Position numbers and translations under genes: made by a program. From positions 19,193,361 through 19,257,360 of the forward strand of contig OX465112.1 of NCBI GenBank assembly GCA_949987565.1: a stretch of DNA of 64,000 nucleotides, read 5' to 3'. The notes below the pieces were generated by a model. The model saw only the letters and a program-made list of their open reading frames with translations, searched no databases and had not been told where the DNA came from. Below, piece after piece: positions 12,941 to 24,385 of the stretch. The stretch comes from Luidia sarsii. Taxonomy: Eukaryota; Echinodermata; Asteroidea; Paxillosida; Luidiidae. Position 1 is the first letter of the stretch. Each line of letters opens with the position of its first letter.

Positions 12941-13490
12941 CGTGACCACGAGCCGCCCAGTAGGAGGGAGATGGGAAGGGAGAGAGGACGTGCGAGAGAG
13001 AGTGAGTGAGAGAGTGAGGAGAGAGATGGATGGAGAGAAAGTGAGAGAGAGAGAGGAGAGCGAGAGAAAACGAGGGGGAGAGCGACAGAGAGAGGGAGAG
13101 GTGGAGGGAGAGAGATGGAGGGAGAGAGAGAGAGGAAGGGAGAGATGGCGGGATGATAAGATATAGTGAGAGATAGTGAGACAGAGGAAAGAGTGGGAGT
13201 GGGACAGAGGGAGAGGCAGAGAGAGAGAGCGAGGGAGGGAGAGATGGAGGGAGAGAGATGGAGGGAGGGAGAGACAGAGGGAGGGAGAGATTGGGGGTGA
13301 GTGAGATATAGTGAGAGTGAGAGTGAGAGAGAGAGGGGAGAGAGAGACAGAGGGAAAGAAAGGAATAGAGAGGTGGAGAGAGGGAGAGAGGTGAATAGAA
13401 AGATATGTGGAGAGAGAGACAGAGATAGAGAGAGATGGTTAGAGGGCCAGATTGAGTGCGAGGGAGAGAGGGAGAGAATGATTTGACAGC
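12941..13490. repeat. GA-rich microsatellite tract
   Basis: GAGAGAGA, GGAGGGAGAGA and AGTGAGA units on +. Frames of 243 and 349 codons on the - strand are Ser/Leu/Pro artefacts. Confidence 0.93.
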
Positions 13491-14079
13491 GTCTTGGTTG
13501 CATGAAGGAGATAGAACTCGGACTCGACTTGCCTGCTTTGTGTCTCGATAGAAAGATCCCGCAATGTTGTTGCGACACTCGTGCACGCCAAGATATACCG
13601 CACCCGGTAGTTGGCTGTATTTGCCGACTCGTATTGACTATTGGTGTATAGGGGTACATGGATTGACGAAGGAGTGATGCTATTCCAACCGTGGAGGAAG
13701 CAGGGGTCTTTCTCCATGTTTCGACCACGCGCTTACTGTTTATCTTAGATGTTATGCTATGCGCCCTGATTCAGGAAGAGCTCCAAATGATGAGGGTAGG
13801 TGTGACGGGGGCACGAGCCTCAGCCGTCGGCATTCCTTCTGTCACAGTGGCCGGCAGGATGACACGCGGACCACTGGAACTCATCTGACAACTGACAGAC
13901 TCGCCTGCCCGTCCGTCCGTCCGTTAGCACTCACACGGGATCGGCCTGGGAGGGGGGAGGGGGAGGGGGGAGGTGGGAGGGGAGATATTGACCGGCGGGA
14001 TGGGACTGCGGCCTGGGGGTCGCGACTGGGGTGGTGCTGGGAAAGACGGCAGTTGGACAATATTTGTCAGGTGTGTGAG
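13491..14079. other. Unique sequence, no gene seen
   Basis: Includes a G-rich stretch at 13948-13985. No gene recognised. Confidence 0.4.
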
Positions 14080-14660
14080 GAGAAGGGGAGGGAGAGTGAG
14101 AAAAAGAGAGAGGAGAGGGGGAGAGATTGGAAAAGGGCGAGAGGCATAGAGAGACCGAGAGATCGACGGAGAAAGGCGTCAGAGAGACTGAGCGAGACGA
14201 AAAAGGAAGACAGAGAGGGAGACAGACAGAGAGGGACAAACAGACAGAGACAGACAGAGAGACAGACAGAGAGACAGAGGTAGAGAGAGACAGAGAGAGA
14301 CAAATAGAGCCAGAGACAGCCATAGAGAGACAGAGAGACAGACAGAGAGAGACAGAGAGACAGCGAGAGAGACAGGGAGAGACAGATATACAGTGAGCGA
14401 CAGAGAGACAGAGAGACAGACAGAGAGATAGACAGAGACAGACATAGACAGAGAGACAGAGAGAGACAGAGAGAGAGACAGAGAGAGACAGAGAGAGAGG
14501 CAGGGAGAGAGAAAGAGACACACATAGAGAGACAAAATGGACAGTAATAGTGAGACAGAGAGACAGAGAAGCATAGAGATTAGAAAGGAGTGACGGACAA
14601 AAAGAGTGGCAGAAAGTCGTGGGCGGACAGAAAGAGAGAGTGGGAGGGCAGCGGAGTGAA
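14080..14660. repeat. GACAGA microsatellite tract
   Basis: GAGAGACAGA units of varied length, purine-rich on +. Overlapping frames on both strands are artefacts. Confidence 0.93.
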
Positions 14661-15266
14661 GGAGAATTTCGCCTTGAATAATCTCCAATGGCGGCCTTTG
14701 TTTTTACACATTATGGCTGCTCATAAACCATGTAGCAACGCGACAGGTGTGATGGGGGAGATTCCGGGATGGGGGGGGGGGGTGGGGGTGGGCATGCAAA
14801 GCGCAGACAGGGCGGTTCTTTGTGGTCCTTCCTCCGGGAGGGAAGCCCTTCAAAGGCCCCTTGAATCGGCCTGACAGATGAGGGGTCAGAGATCGGAACA
14901 TTTTCATACATTCTGCCATGTTGTCTGCTAGTGTGTGTGTGTGTGTGTGTGTGGGAGACCCCTCCACTCCGAGCCCCGTCTATGACTGGACGTCGCTGAC
15001 TCTGTCATTGCTGTTGTTGTGTGTCGTCCAGGTACCATTCCAGCCACACGGCTGCTGCATGTGCCGCATGTGCAATCTGTCTGTTTGGCCAATGTTGAAG
15101 GCCTGCACTATGGAAGTACATTGTACCAAGCAGAAGGTTTGCGGTGACTTAGTCAGTGTAACTTGTAAGGCAACGCTTATAAGCTAAGCTAATGTAATCA
15201 TTATTTTTCTTGTAGATTTTGTCAATGTTTGTAATTGTGTTTGTACTATAATCAGAATAACTGCAT
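14661..15266. other. Mostly unique sequence with (TG)n
   Basis: (TG)n at 14931-14953. 15105-15155 (TGGAAGTACATTGTACCAAG then GGTTTGCGGTGAC) recurs in inverse orientation at 44385-44425 next to a foldback element, so it is part of a dispersed repeat. Confidence 0.5.
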
Positions 15267-15343
15267 TGTAAAGCGCACTGAGGTAGGCTTTCAGTTACGA
15301 AATGCGCTATATAAAAGATACTTTATTATTATTTTCATTATTT
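15267..15343 (+). mobile_element. L2-type LINE/SINE 3' tail
   Basis: TGTAAAGCGCACTGAGG..GAAATGCGCTATATAAAAG followed by TTATTATTATT resembles the conserved 3' stem-loop and TTATT-type tail of L2-clade LINEs and the SINEs they mobilise. No reverse transcriptase remains upstream. Confidence 0.65.
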
Positions 15344-15364
15344 TGAGACGGAGTGTGGCTGAAA
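15344..15364 (+). mobile_element. Foldback-element end fragment
   Basis: GAGACGGAGTGTGGCT matches exactly the end of the 44226-44370 foldback element and abuts the CCGTG array that follows. Confidence 0.6.
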
Positions 15365-16080
15365 TGGCGTGTTGTGTTATGTCGTGTTGTGTTGTGCCGT
15401 GCCGTGCGTATGCCGTGGCGTGGCGTGCCTTTGCGTGCCTTTGCGTGCCTTTGCGTGCCGTCGGCGTGTCGTGGCGTGTCTTGGCGTGTTGTGCTAGTGC
15501 CGTGGCGTGCCGTGCCGGTGCCGTGGCGTGGCGTGGCGTACCGGTTCCGTGCCGGTGCCGTGCCGGTGCCGTGCCGTGCCGTGCCGGTGCCGGTGCCGTG
15601 TCATGCCGTGCCGTGCCGTGCCGTGCCGTGCCGTGCCGTGCCGTGTCGTGCCGTGCCGTGTCGTGCCGTGCCGTGCCGTGCCGTGCCGTGCCGTGCCGGT
15701 GCCATGGCGTGCCGTGCCGTGCCATGGCGTGCCAGTGCCGTGGCGTGCCGTGCCGGTTCCGTGCCGGTGCCGTGCCGTGTCGTGCCGTGCCGTGCCGTGC
15801 CGTGCCGTGCCGTGCCGTGCCGTGCCGTGCCGTGCCGGTGCCATGGCGTGCCGTGCCGTGCCGTGCCGTGCCGTGTCGTGTCGTGCCGTGCCGTGCCGTG
15901 CCGTGCCGTGCCGTGCCGTGCCGTGCCGTGCCGTGCCGTGCCGTGCCGTGCCGGTTCCGTGCCGGTGCCGTGCCGTGCCGTGTCGTGCCTGTGCCATAGC
16001 GTGCCGTGCCGTGTCTTGGCGGTGCCATGGCGTGCCGTGGCGTTCCGTGGCGTTCCATGCCGTGCGGTAATGTGCTATGC
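15355..16080. repeat. CCGTG pentanucleotide satellite
   Basis: About 720 bp of GTGCC pentamers with GTGCCGGTGCC, GTGGC and GTGTC variants that make larger sub-repeats. The unit has no stop codon in most frames, so five overlapping open frames of 187-255 codons cover it on both strands. None is a gene. Confidence 0.96.
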
Positions 16081-17617
16081 GGTGCATCTGTTATTTTTTG
16101 TTTAAAGGATCATGTGATGTACATTCGGACGGTTCATGTTTAGGCCTAACCCGCTTATGGTTTATTTTGCACAATCCAGAATTAAACAATATTTTGATGG
16201 TCAAAAGGTGACAGCCTTTTAAAATAGCACACTCCCCTTTAATTTCGTTCCGGTTTGTGATAACTGGCCTCTCTGATGGCTCACACCTGAACCCACAAAC
16301 GATTCCAGATTTCGTTGGAAGCCAGATTCTACTCTCCACCCCCTCCCACTCTTTCCCCGGCTTCCTCAACCTCTCTCTCTCTCTCTCTATCCGCTGCCTA
16401 CATGCCGGCCCCCACATGCTGTCAGATATCACGGGCACCGCCACCGCGCGTCCGTCGGACTCGAGTGCCGGCCACACCTGTAAAAACACTCGGGCCGAAC
16501 CAGCGCCGCGGCGCCCCGTGGCCCGACGCACGGGGGGCTCGCTGCTTTGCTACCTTTGACTCGGACCTTCTCCGTCTTATTTAAAAAAAAGAAAACCTCC
16601 CAGAAAAAAAGGGGGTCCCCAGACTCCAACCCGAACCTGGATCGAAAATGAAAAAAAAAAAAACATCACCACCACACCACGCACTAATAACAGTTACGGA
16701 ATGAGCAAAACAGATTTCCCCCCTTCTCATTTTTGTTCGGGGGTAAATCACTCCTGAAATAAATACACTCCCTGCTGAGCATCAGGCACAATTACACATT
16801 GTGCTCCGTGCTATGTCGACCACAGTGAAGTCCGGAGCGATGATGGTGGGAGCTATGACGTCATTTCCGGCCCGATGGCAAACTGAAGTTGTATCTCGTC
16901 CCCCCCCCCCCCTCCGCTCGAAACCCTTGAGATTCCACCCATCCCAATTGGAAAAGTGCTGAACATAATCTTCATGTGTTCAGTGTGAAAACCCTTTGAA
17001 TGCCTTTACCAAAAGAGCGCTCTTACGTGTTTTGATAATATGAAGTACATACTGTGTCAACGATTGGCTGCGAAATCTCAGGTCAACCATCGAACTTTAT
17101 CACCAAAATGCCCTCACAAATAAACCATGAATAAGGCCTAAATGCAATGAGTTTGAGTTACCGGTACCTACGACCCAAACTGTACCCAGTTTATAGTCTT
17201 GTTGTGGTTCAGACACACACTTATCATTTTGTTTTCTCGAGAAAATAACGAAATCAGTTCATCTGTCATTCTTCCAGTGGTTCCCATGTCGCCGACTGAT
17301 CTGGGTCGCTTACGAACGCGACAACTGGGGTGCGTCATCCAATGAGCTGAGCGAGTGCAGAAACCAACGCGGCTGCAATCATGCCGAAAGGTAAGACTAA
17401 GAGTCAGACATGGATTTCGGCTCGTCCGTTTTTTTTGGCTGCGGTGAACGATTCAGAATTCGATGGACTAAATTTAGAATAGGACAAACCCACCGACCAT
17501 CAAAGAGCGACCGCCAAGACCAGCCAACGAAACCACACGCATTGGGCAGAATGTACATTATTATTAGAATCAAAGAAAATAGCCAATAAACATAGGAAAA
17601 GAAACTGGGAACTTTTG
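16081..17617. other. Unique sequence, no gene seen
   Basis: Contains a short (CT)n at 16371-16389, A and C homopolymers, and no recognisable exon. 17330-17395 (ending in ATCATGCCGAAAGGTAAG) ends in a donor-like AAAG|GTAAGA, but the frame upstream is not recognised. Confidence 0.4.
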
Positions 17618-17817
17618 AAAAAATTGAAGAAAAAAATGCAAAGAAAACTTGGACTGGACCAAAACTTGAACCAGAGACCTCTGGATTAACATACCAGTGC
17701 TCTTCCATCTGAGCTATCCAGTCCTTAGATGGTGGCCTCCCTAATAGCAAACTAGTCTTTACCGGGGTGGGGCGCCAGTCAGAAGCAATTCAACCTTTTA
17801 CTGCCGTATATCTCCCT
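17618..17817 (-). mobile_element. tRNA-derived SINE, family 1, minus strand
   Basis: Reverse complement of the family-1 SINE: A box (CCATCTGAGCTA on +), B-box remnant (TTGAACCAGAG) and the CAATTCAACC head are present. A tail fragment in + orientation (GTCCAGTCAAAGTTTTTC) follows directly at 17818-17850. Confidence 0.8.
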
Positions 17818-19256
17818 GTCCAGTCAAAGTTTTTCTTTGCCAATTGTTCATAAAATAAAACAAAGCAATACCAATGACACCTGATAACTGCGAACTGACG
17901 TGACTTGAATGGCCAGCACTGACAAGGTGCACGCATCTACGGAGCCCAACTATTCGACGGCAACAGGACCTTTCCTGATTCTCAAAAGCAGAACTCATTA
18001 CTATTGAAAAATGGTTGTGGTTACACCACGTAAAAGGTCTGTTTAGGAAGAGGTATGGTTCTGAAAAGAACCTGGGTGATAACTCGACGTTTTGGCCAGT
18101 ATGCTTTGGCCGTCATCAGTTTCACCGTACTCGAATCGAAACTTTGCCTTTTCCGTATATTACCCTACCAATAAGTCAATTACAAAACACCCTTCTTGGT
18201 ATATTTATATATTTTATATTAATTTATATTTATTTAATTTTCCGGGATGTTACAAACAATACAAATACAGTACAAATACACAAATCAACATCAAATGTTA
18301 GAGGGCCTGACGTTTCGATGCTAGCAGTACCTTTAAGAAAGGTCCTGCTAGAAATGTCAGCCCCCCCCCCCCCAATTTGTTGTTAAATGCAACATTCGTG
18401 CATGCAACATTCGTGTATTTTACTATTTTTTTTATGTACGAAAACAGAAATTATCCAAATGTGTCCTTGATAGTTGCGGCACGTTCAGGGAGGTTTAATT
18501 ACTCTACCAGGCCGGCAGAGAGTCGTGTTCACGGGGGGACGGAGGGGAGGGGGACAGCTATAGGGTTGGGTCGGCCTCCGAAGTCCGGGACACGGCCGCC
18601 TGACCGACAGGGCGGACGTGGGCCGAGCTAATTGATTTAAGGTGAAGGAAATGAGCGGTGGAAGACGCCCGCTGTTGCTCCGTCCTCTCTCCCCAACCCC
18701 CTCCTTCCCTCCTTCCCTTCTTCCCCCTATGCCGGCCCTTCCCTTCCCTGCCCCTCTCCCCCTCTCCCCCTCTCCCCCTCTCCCCCAACCCACCCACCGC
18801 AGCGCCGGACACCGGTATCGGCGGTGGCGGCGACTTCTGGCAAACGGTCACTTTGATTTTTTTTTTAGCTCAGCTGTGGCCAGCTTCATCGACCCAAACC
18901 ACAATTCGTGTTTCCATTTTTAATCAATGGGGACTGTTCCACCAAATAACCACGTGCCCCCTGTCGTGCACGACCGGCAGTGACAATGCTTCATTGCTGG
19001 CGTGTAATTGCTTCATTTTGGTAAAGCTAGAAGTCTTAGGCCTATTCCTCATCCGGAACCCTTCTTTGGTATGGTTCTCTCAAGTTGAGGCGTGTCCACT
19101 TCCCTGATTCTATAACTAAATGACGAAACGAAGCGCGCGCACTCTGTATGTTAGTTTGTCGGTACACCAGCTGACGATTTCCAAGAAACAATCTTTGAGT
19201 GAAAGAAAATTTCGTAAAGAGGTTTTATACCGTTTCATTTTGACGTCATTTTGTTC
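17818..19256. other. Unique sequence with hairpin repeats
   Basis: 18077-18125 (minus strand) and 18301-18360 are hammerhead-like hairpin repeats (see findings). 18660-18790 is a CTCCCC-rich pyrimidine tract. No gene recognised. Confidence 0.5.
18301..18360. repeat. Hairpin repeat, inverted pair
   Basis: GGGCCTGACGTTTCGATGCT..TTTAAGAAAGGTCCTGCTAG forms an imperfect hairpin and belongs to the family at 48815-48886. Confidence 0.7.
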
Positions 19257-19575
19257 TGTCCCTTCCTGTCCTGTCCTGTCCCGTCCTTTCCTGTCCTGTC
19301 CTGTCCTGTCCTGTCCTGTCCTGTCCTGTCCTGTCCTGTCCTGTCCTGTCCTGTCCTGTCCTGTCCTGTCCTGTCCTGTCCTGTCCTGTCCTGCCCTGCC
19401 CTGCCCTGCCCTGCCCTGCCCTGCCCTGCCCTGCCCTGCCCTGCCCTGCCCTGCCCTGCCCTGCCCTGCCCTGCCCTGCCCTGCCCTGCCCTGCCCTGCC
19501 CTGCCCTGCCCTGCCCTGCCTTGCCCTGCCCTGCCCTACCCTGCCCTGCCCTGCCCTGCCCTGCCCTGCCCTGCC
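19257..19575. repeat. CCTGT then CCTGC pentanucleotide array
   Basis: About 26 CCTGT units (to about 19392) switch abruptly to about 36 CCTGC units. Pentamers lacking stops give open frames in every register; these are artefacts. Confidence 0.97.
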
Positions 19576-19837
19576 CATTATTTCAAGCGTTTTGATTTAA
19601 TAGACAGTCATCACGGGAACAATCGTCACTCCTTACTGGCGGTTCCGTTCCTCCCCTGCCCGCCGCACTCCTCTACGGCCAGCGTGTGGGTGCACTGGGT
19701 GAAAAGGGGTTCCGTTTAGGCTAAGTGGGACTGACAGGGGCTGCCACGGCTCGTGATGCTAATAATTGGGAGCCATGTTACCCAGACCTTGGACAACCAC
19801 CCATGGTCCCTTGCACTCCGTACTGGCAACACCCATT
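19576..19837. other. Unique sequence, no gene seen
   Basis: Short unique spacer. Confidence 0.4.
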
Positions 19838-20080
19838 GGCCGTTTACGAAATGAAGGCTTAGGCTCGGGCTTAGGCTTCGGTTCTATTTATCTTACTTGA
19901 CGTTATAATACCACAGGCATCTAATAAAAACAAGCGTTTGGCCCCAGTGGGGAATACACCCGTACCTATCAAGCCAACAAATCTTAACATTCAGAAACAA
20001 ACCACAACCTGGATTTACAGGTTTTGTCAGACGGAGACGAAGCCTGATCCCGAGCCTAAGCCTTCATTTCGAAAACGGCC
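19838..20080 (-). mobile_element. MITE-like element, GGCCGTTT family, copy B (complete)
   Basis: 243 bp, bounded by GGCCGTTTACGAAATGAAGG on the left and CCTTCATTTCGAAAACGGCC on the right, near-perfect terminal inverted repeats that continue through the TTAGGCTCGGGC block for about 40 bp. Interior matches copies at 3546, 51523 and 52855 in reverse orientation. No open frame; no clear target-site duplication. Confidence 0.85.
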
Positions 20081-20602
20081 ATAGTCGAAGGGCGCTTCAC
20101 TTTTCGCGCCCTTTTCTTTCGGCATGCACTTTATCCTCACTCCCCGTTCCGTAAATGAGGCTGGGTTTTTCTTTAGTGCGTAAATCAATTTATTTGGGCC
20201 GTGATTTTTTTTATTTCTGACGGTAGTAAATTTTGGAAATTGGTCGTCAAATTAGGTACGGTATTGTTATCGTATAAACGTCAGAGATGTCATTAACTCG
20301 CTGTATTATTTACAGCCGGACAGGGTCCTGGGTGCTGTGACATTTCGCAACCCGAAAATGCCTCGTGGTGGGGTTTCTTTTTGACCCCGAAGTGGGATTT
20401 CTTGTTTTCTTCGTAAAGATTTATGACGGGGTTGAACAATGATTGGATGTGTGTCGGTTGAGGGCACTGCGTCGCTGGTACCCGACGTGACGGTGTCAGA
20501 GTTCACCATCGCGGTATCCCTTGACAACGTCCCCCAAATGATTTTATCAATAGCTAAGCGTGGAAGACTGTGGCATCGCACTGTAAAACAACTTTTTGGG
20601 GA
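20081..20602. other. Unique sequence, no gene seen
   Basis: No repeat or coding feature recognised. Confidence 0.4.
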
Positions 20603-20708
20603 AAAGTGTCGGGCAAAAAGGTGTCGAGCAATTGGGAAAAAGTGTCGGGCAAAGAGGTGTCGAGCAATTGGGAAAAAGTGTCGGGCAAAAAGGTGTCGAG
20701 CAAAACAG
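20603..20708. repeat. 36-bp tandem repeat
   Basis: Three units with GTGTCGGGCAAA and GTGTCGAGCAATTGGG, starting at 20606, 20642 and 20678. Confidence 0.9.
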
Positions 20709-20714
20709 CGCAGC

Positions 20715-21362
20715 AGGAGCAGATGTAGTAGTAGTAGCAGCAACAACAGCAGTGTATAGCAGTAGCAGTAGCAGCAGCGCTATCATTAGCATCAGCAGCA
20801 CTGGCACTAGCATCAGCAGCACTAGCGTTAGCAGCAGCACTATCACTAGCACCAGCAGCACTAGCGTTAGCAGCAGCAGCACTAGCACTAGCACCAGCAG
20901 CACTCTAGCACTAGCACCAGCAGCACTAGCGTTAGCAGCAGCAGCACTAGCACTAGCATCAGCAGCACTAGCACTAGCACCAGCAGCACTCTAGCACTAG
21001 CACCAGCAGAACTAGCGTTAGCAGCAGCAGCACTAGCACTAGCATCAGCAGCACTAGCACTAGCATCAGCAGCACTAGCGTTAGCAGCAGCAGCACTAGC
21101 ACTAGCATCAACAGCACTAGCGTTAGCAGCAGCAGCACTAGCACCAGCAGCACTCTAGCACTAGCACCAGCAGAACTAGCGTTAGCAGCAGCAGCACTAG
21201 CACTAGCATCAGCAGCACTAGCACTAGCATCAGCAGCACTAGCGTTAGCAGCAGCAGCACTAGCACTAGCATCAACAGCACTAGCGTTAGCAGCAGCAGC
21301 ACTAGCACTAGCACCAGCAGCACTCTAGCACTAGCAGCAGCAGCACTAGCGTTAGCAGCACG
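20715..21362. repeat. AGC-based higher-order minisatellite
   Basis: Units of AGCAGCACTAGC, ACTAGCATC and AGCGTTAGC are arranged in longer blocks; the marker CTCTAGCACTAGCA recurs at about 20903, 20989, 21153 and 21323, spacing 86, 164 and 170 bp. Open frames rich in Ser or Leu/Val are artefacts. Confidence 0.92.
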
Positions 21363-23419
21363 AGCATCGGCATCACCACTGATCGGCCGAAACCTGTGCT
21401 GTGCCAGACGAGTCTGTGACGTGTACCTTTCAGCGTGCGCTCAATATAGCTCTCCTGTTTGGTCTGTGACGGTTTAACGATACTGTCAGTTCAGTAACCT
21501 TCCCCCATCACACACGTACATATACACACAGCCTTCCAGCCCTGTCCTCCGTCCCCCTCCCTCCCTGACTGGCTCTTTTCTAAACGATCCCTTTCTAATA
21601 GAGTTGACCCGACGAAGGAAGGTGTACAAATTGGCGGCGCCCCCTGAGCTCCCTTCAAAAAGAGAAAAGCCATGAAGAGATGGGAGTCTGGGTATAGCAG
21701 CGCACATGCACACTGCCCTATTATATCTGAGTCACCGCCGACCACCATTGATCATCTTGTCAGGGCGAGCGATGGTATCCGTGCATCAGTAGTGGCATTG
21801 GGGGACTGGGTGTGGGTTTATGACTCTTAATTATTCACACTAGAGACGTGGGGCTGGGCCCAGGCCGTGAGTTTTCCCTCTGCTTTTGTGTGATATGAAA
21901 ATGGAGAGGAAGGGTTGGTGGTAACAAACGTGATTCCATGGAGACTCTGAGCCGGGTCATTCGGATCGTCGGGCGGCCTATCCCTCTCGTCAACGCCCTC
22001 GTCAACTTGGCAAAATGTCCAACTTGAGCAGAGTCTATAGGTCTTTCTTGTGAGTCGCTTGAAGCACATCCATTATTAAGCAGCCCGTGCGTTTCTAGGA
22101 AAAGAAACTTAACGCAGTCTTAAAGGCCCAATACAACATTGGGAAGATCGGAAACATCGATGTCCACAGATTCCCTTCTAATGCACACAGTGTGTAGCTG
22201 GTCATGATAGAATCCTCATGTTGCAATCTTACGGTTTTGGATGCTGTACCTCTCGAGAAATCTTCTCTCAAATATCGACCAAATAGTTTTTAACTTGCGA
22301 GTAATAAACCATTTCTTACACTACAGGCTGGTGCGTAAACCGTGACGTTTTTCTTTGCCTTTTTCTACTTTCTCAGATTACCATTTGAGCTGAAACCTTA
22401 GCAGGATTTATCTTTACCGCTGTTACCCTTTTGATCTCCACCAATGGTGTATACTATAAGGCCTTTAACGTAGGACCATGGAGGAATAAGTCTAGCCACG
22501 GTAGACGTGTGTGGGTCGAGAAAGAGCCTACGTCTTATGTTGTTAAACCAAGGAGGTAAACTGCCTAGTCCCCTTAGTGCATGCAGCGTTGGGAGGGAAA
22601 AAAAACCCCACACTAAACCTTCAATACACGTTTGATGCAACGTGCACCTTGCCTGTTTTCATAGAGGAACTTTGTGACCTTTAACCCCGCGCAGGCCGTC
22701 CAAAAAAAAAAAAACGGAAAGGGAAAGAAGCTTCCTTAAAAAAAAAATCCCCGAGCAGACCCCCGGCTGAGACAATTGCGAAGCAAACGTGTCGGCGAGT
22801 AAGGCGGGGTTTGTACCGTCCAGCAGCGAGGAATTACGGTACGGGTGTCTCGTGTGTGGGGGAGAGGTAGGGGGGATGGGAGGCAACGTGCTAACTGCAA
22901 ATAGGGGTTTTACTTGTTAGACCATGTACGTCTTACATCAAGGCGGTTGCAGTTACAATGTCATCGCCGCTTGAGCTCCGTGTGTTTTGTGTCATAATAG
23001 CCGGCTGCGAGCACGTTCTGAGTCATTCTAGAAGAAAACTAAAACAGGGATCAGTATACCCGCGCGCGTCATGTGGTGGGTGCCTGTTTCCAGGATCGTT
23101 GTATCCTTTTGGTCTTGAGTTCGTCTCTCCGTCTGCTTTGCTCGTTGTGAGAGGGGGCTGGGGTGCATCGGATGCGGGACGTTTGGAGCGACAAGCCGCC
23201 GAGAACAGTGAGCGAACCGCGAGGGGGCTCCCGCAAGAGTGTATCCGACGGCTGACCGACTGGGGGTGACTCAGTCTATCCCCTCCCTGCTCAGTGTCCG
23301 CCCTGCAATGTCCCTCGTTCGACCGGCAATCTTGGGGGAACTTGGCCCTCAAGAAAAAAACTGCATGGAAAACATTATGTTGGGAAACTCATCCGCGGAA
23401 CGGGAACATTATTTAGGGA
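21363..23419. other. Unique sequence, no gene seen
   Basis: About 2 kb without a recognised repeat or exon. Short frames (for example 22958-23269) show no family signature. Confidence 0.4.
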
Positions 23420-24385
23420 TCATGTTCTGTTCTCTCCTGTCCTGTCCTCTCTTCTCCTCTCTTGTCCTGTCCTGTCCTGTCCTGTCTTGTCCTGTCCTGT
23501 CCTGTCCTGTCCTGTCCTGTCCTGTCCTGTCCTGTCCTGTCCTGTCCTGTCCTGTCCTGTCCTGTCCTGTCCTCTCTTCTCCTCTCTTGTCCTGTCCTGT
23601 CCTGTCCCGTCCTGTCCTGTCCTGTCCTGTCCTGTCCTGTCCTGTCCTGTCCTCTCCTCTCTTCTCCTCTCTTGTCCTGTCCTCTCCTGTCCTCTCCTGT
23701 CCTCTCCTGTCCTGTCCTGTCCTGTCCTGTCCTGTCCTGTCCTGTCCTGTCCTGTCCTGTCCTGTCCTGTCCTGTCCTGTCCTGTCCTGTCCTGTCCCGT
23801 CCTGTTCTGTCCTGTCCTGTCCTGTCCTGTCCTGTCCTGTCCTGTCCTGTCCTGTCCTGTCCTGTCCTGTCCTGTCCTGTCCTGTCCTGTCCTGTCCTGT
23901 CCTCTCTTCTCCTCTCTTGTCCTGTCCTGTCCTGTCCTGTCCTGTCCTGTCCTGTCCTGTCCTGTCCTGTCCTGTCCTGTCCTGTCCTGTCCTGTCCTCT
24001 CCTCTCTTCTCCTCTCTTGTCCTGTCCTCTCCTGTCCTCTCCTGTCCTCTCCTGTCCTGTCCTGTCCTGTCCTGTCCTGTCCTGTCCTGTCCTGTCCTGT
24101 CCTGTCCTGTCCTGTCCTGTCCTGTCCTGTCCTGTCCTGTCCTGTCCTGTCCTGTCCTCTCCTCTCCTCTCCTCTCTTCTGTCCTGTCCTGTCCTGTCCT
24201 GTCCTGTCCTGTCCTGTCCTGTCCTGTCCTGTCCTGTCCTGTCCTGTCCTGTCCTGTCCTGTCCTGTCCTGTCCTGTCCTGTCCTGTCCTGTCCTGTCCT
24301 GTCCTGTCCTGTCCTGTCCTGTCCTGTCCTGTCCTGTCCTGTCCTGTCCTGTCCTGTCCTGTCCTGTTCTCTCCGTTCCTCTCCG
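23420..24385. repeat. CCTGT pentanucleotide array with higher-order duplication
   Basis: Nearly 1 kb of CCTGT units with CCTCT variants. A block of CTCTCTTCTCCTCTCTTG plus alternating CCTCT/CCTGT appears near 23650-23710 and again near 23998-24060, about 350 bp apart. Open frames of 325-391 codons on both strands are artefacts. Confidence 0.97.
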
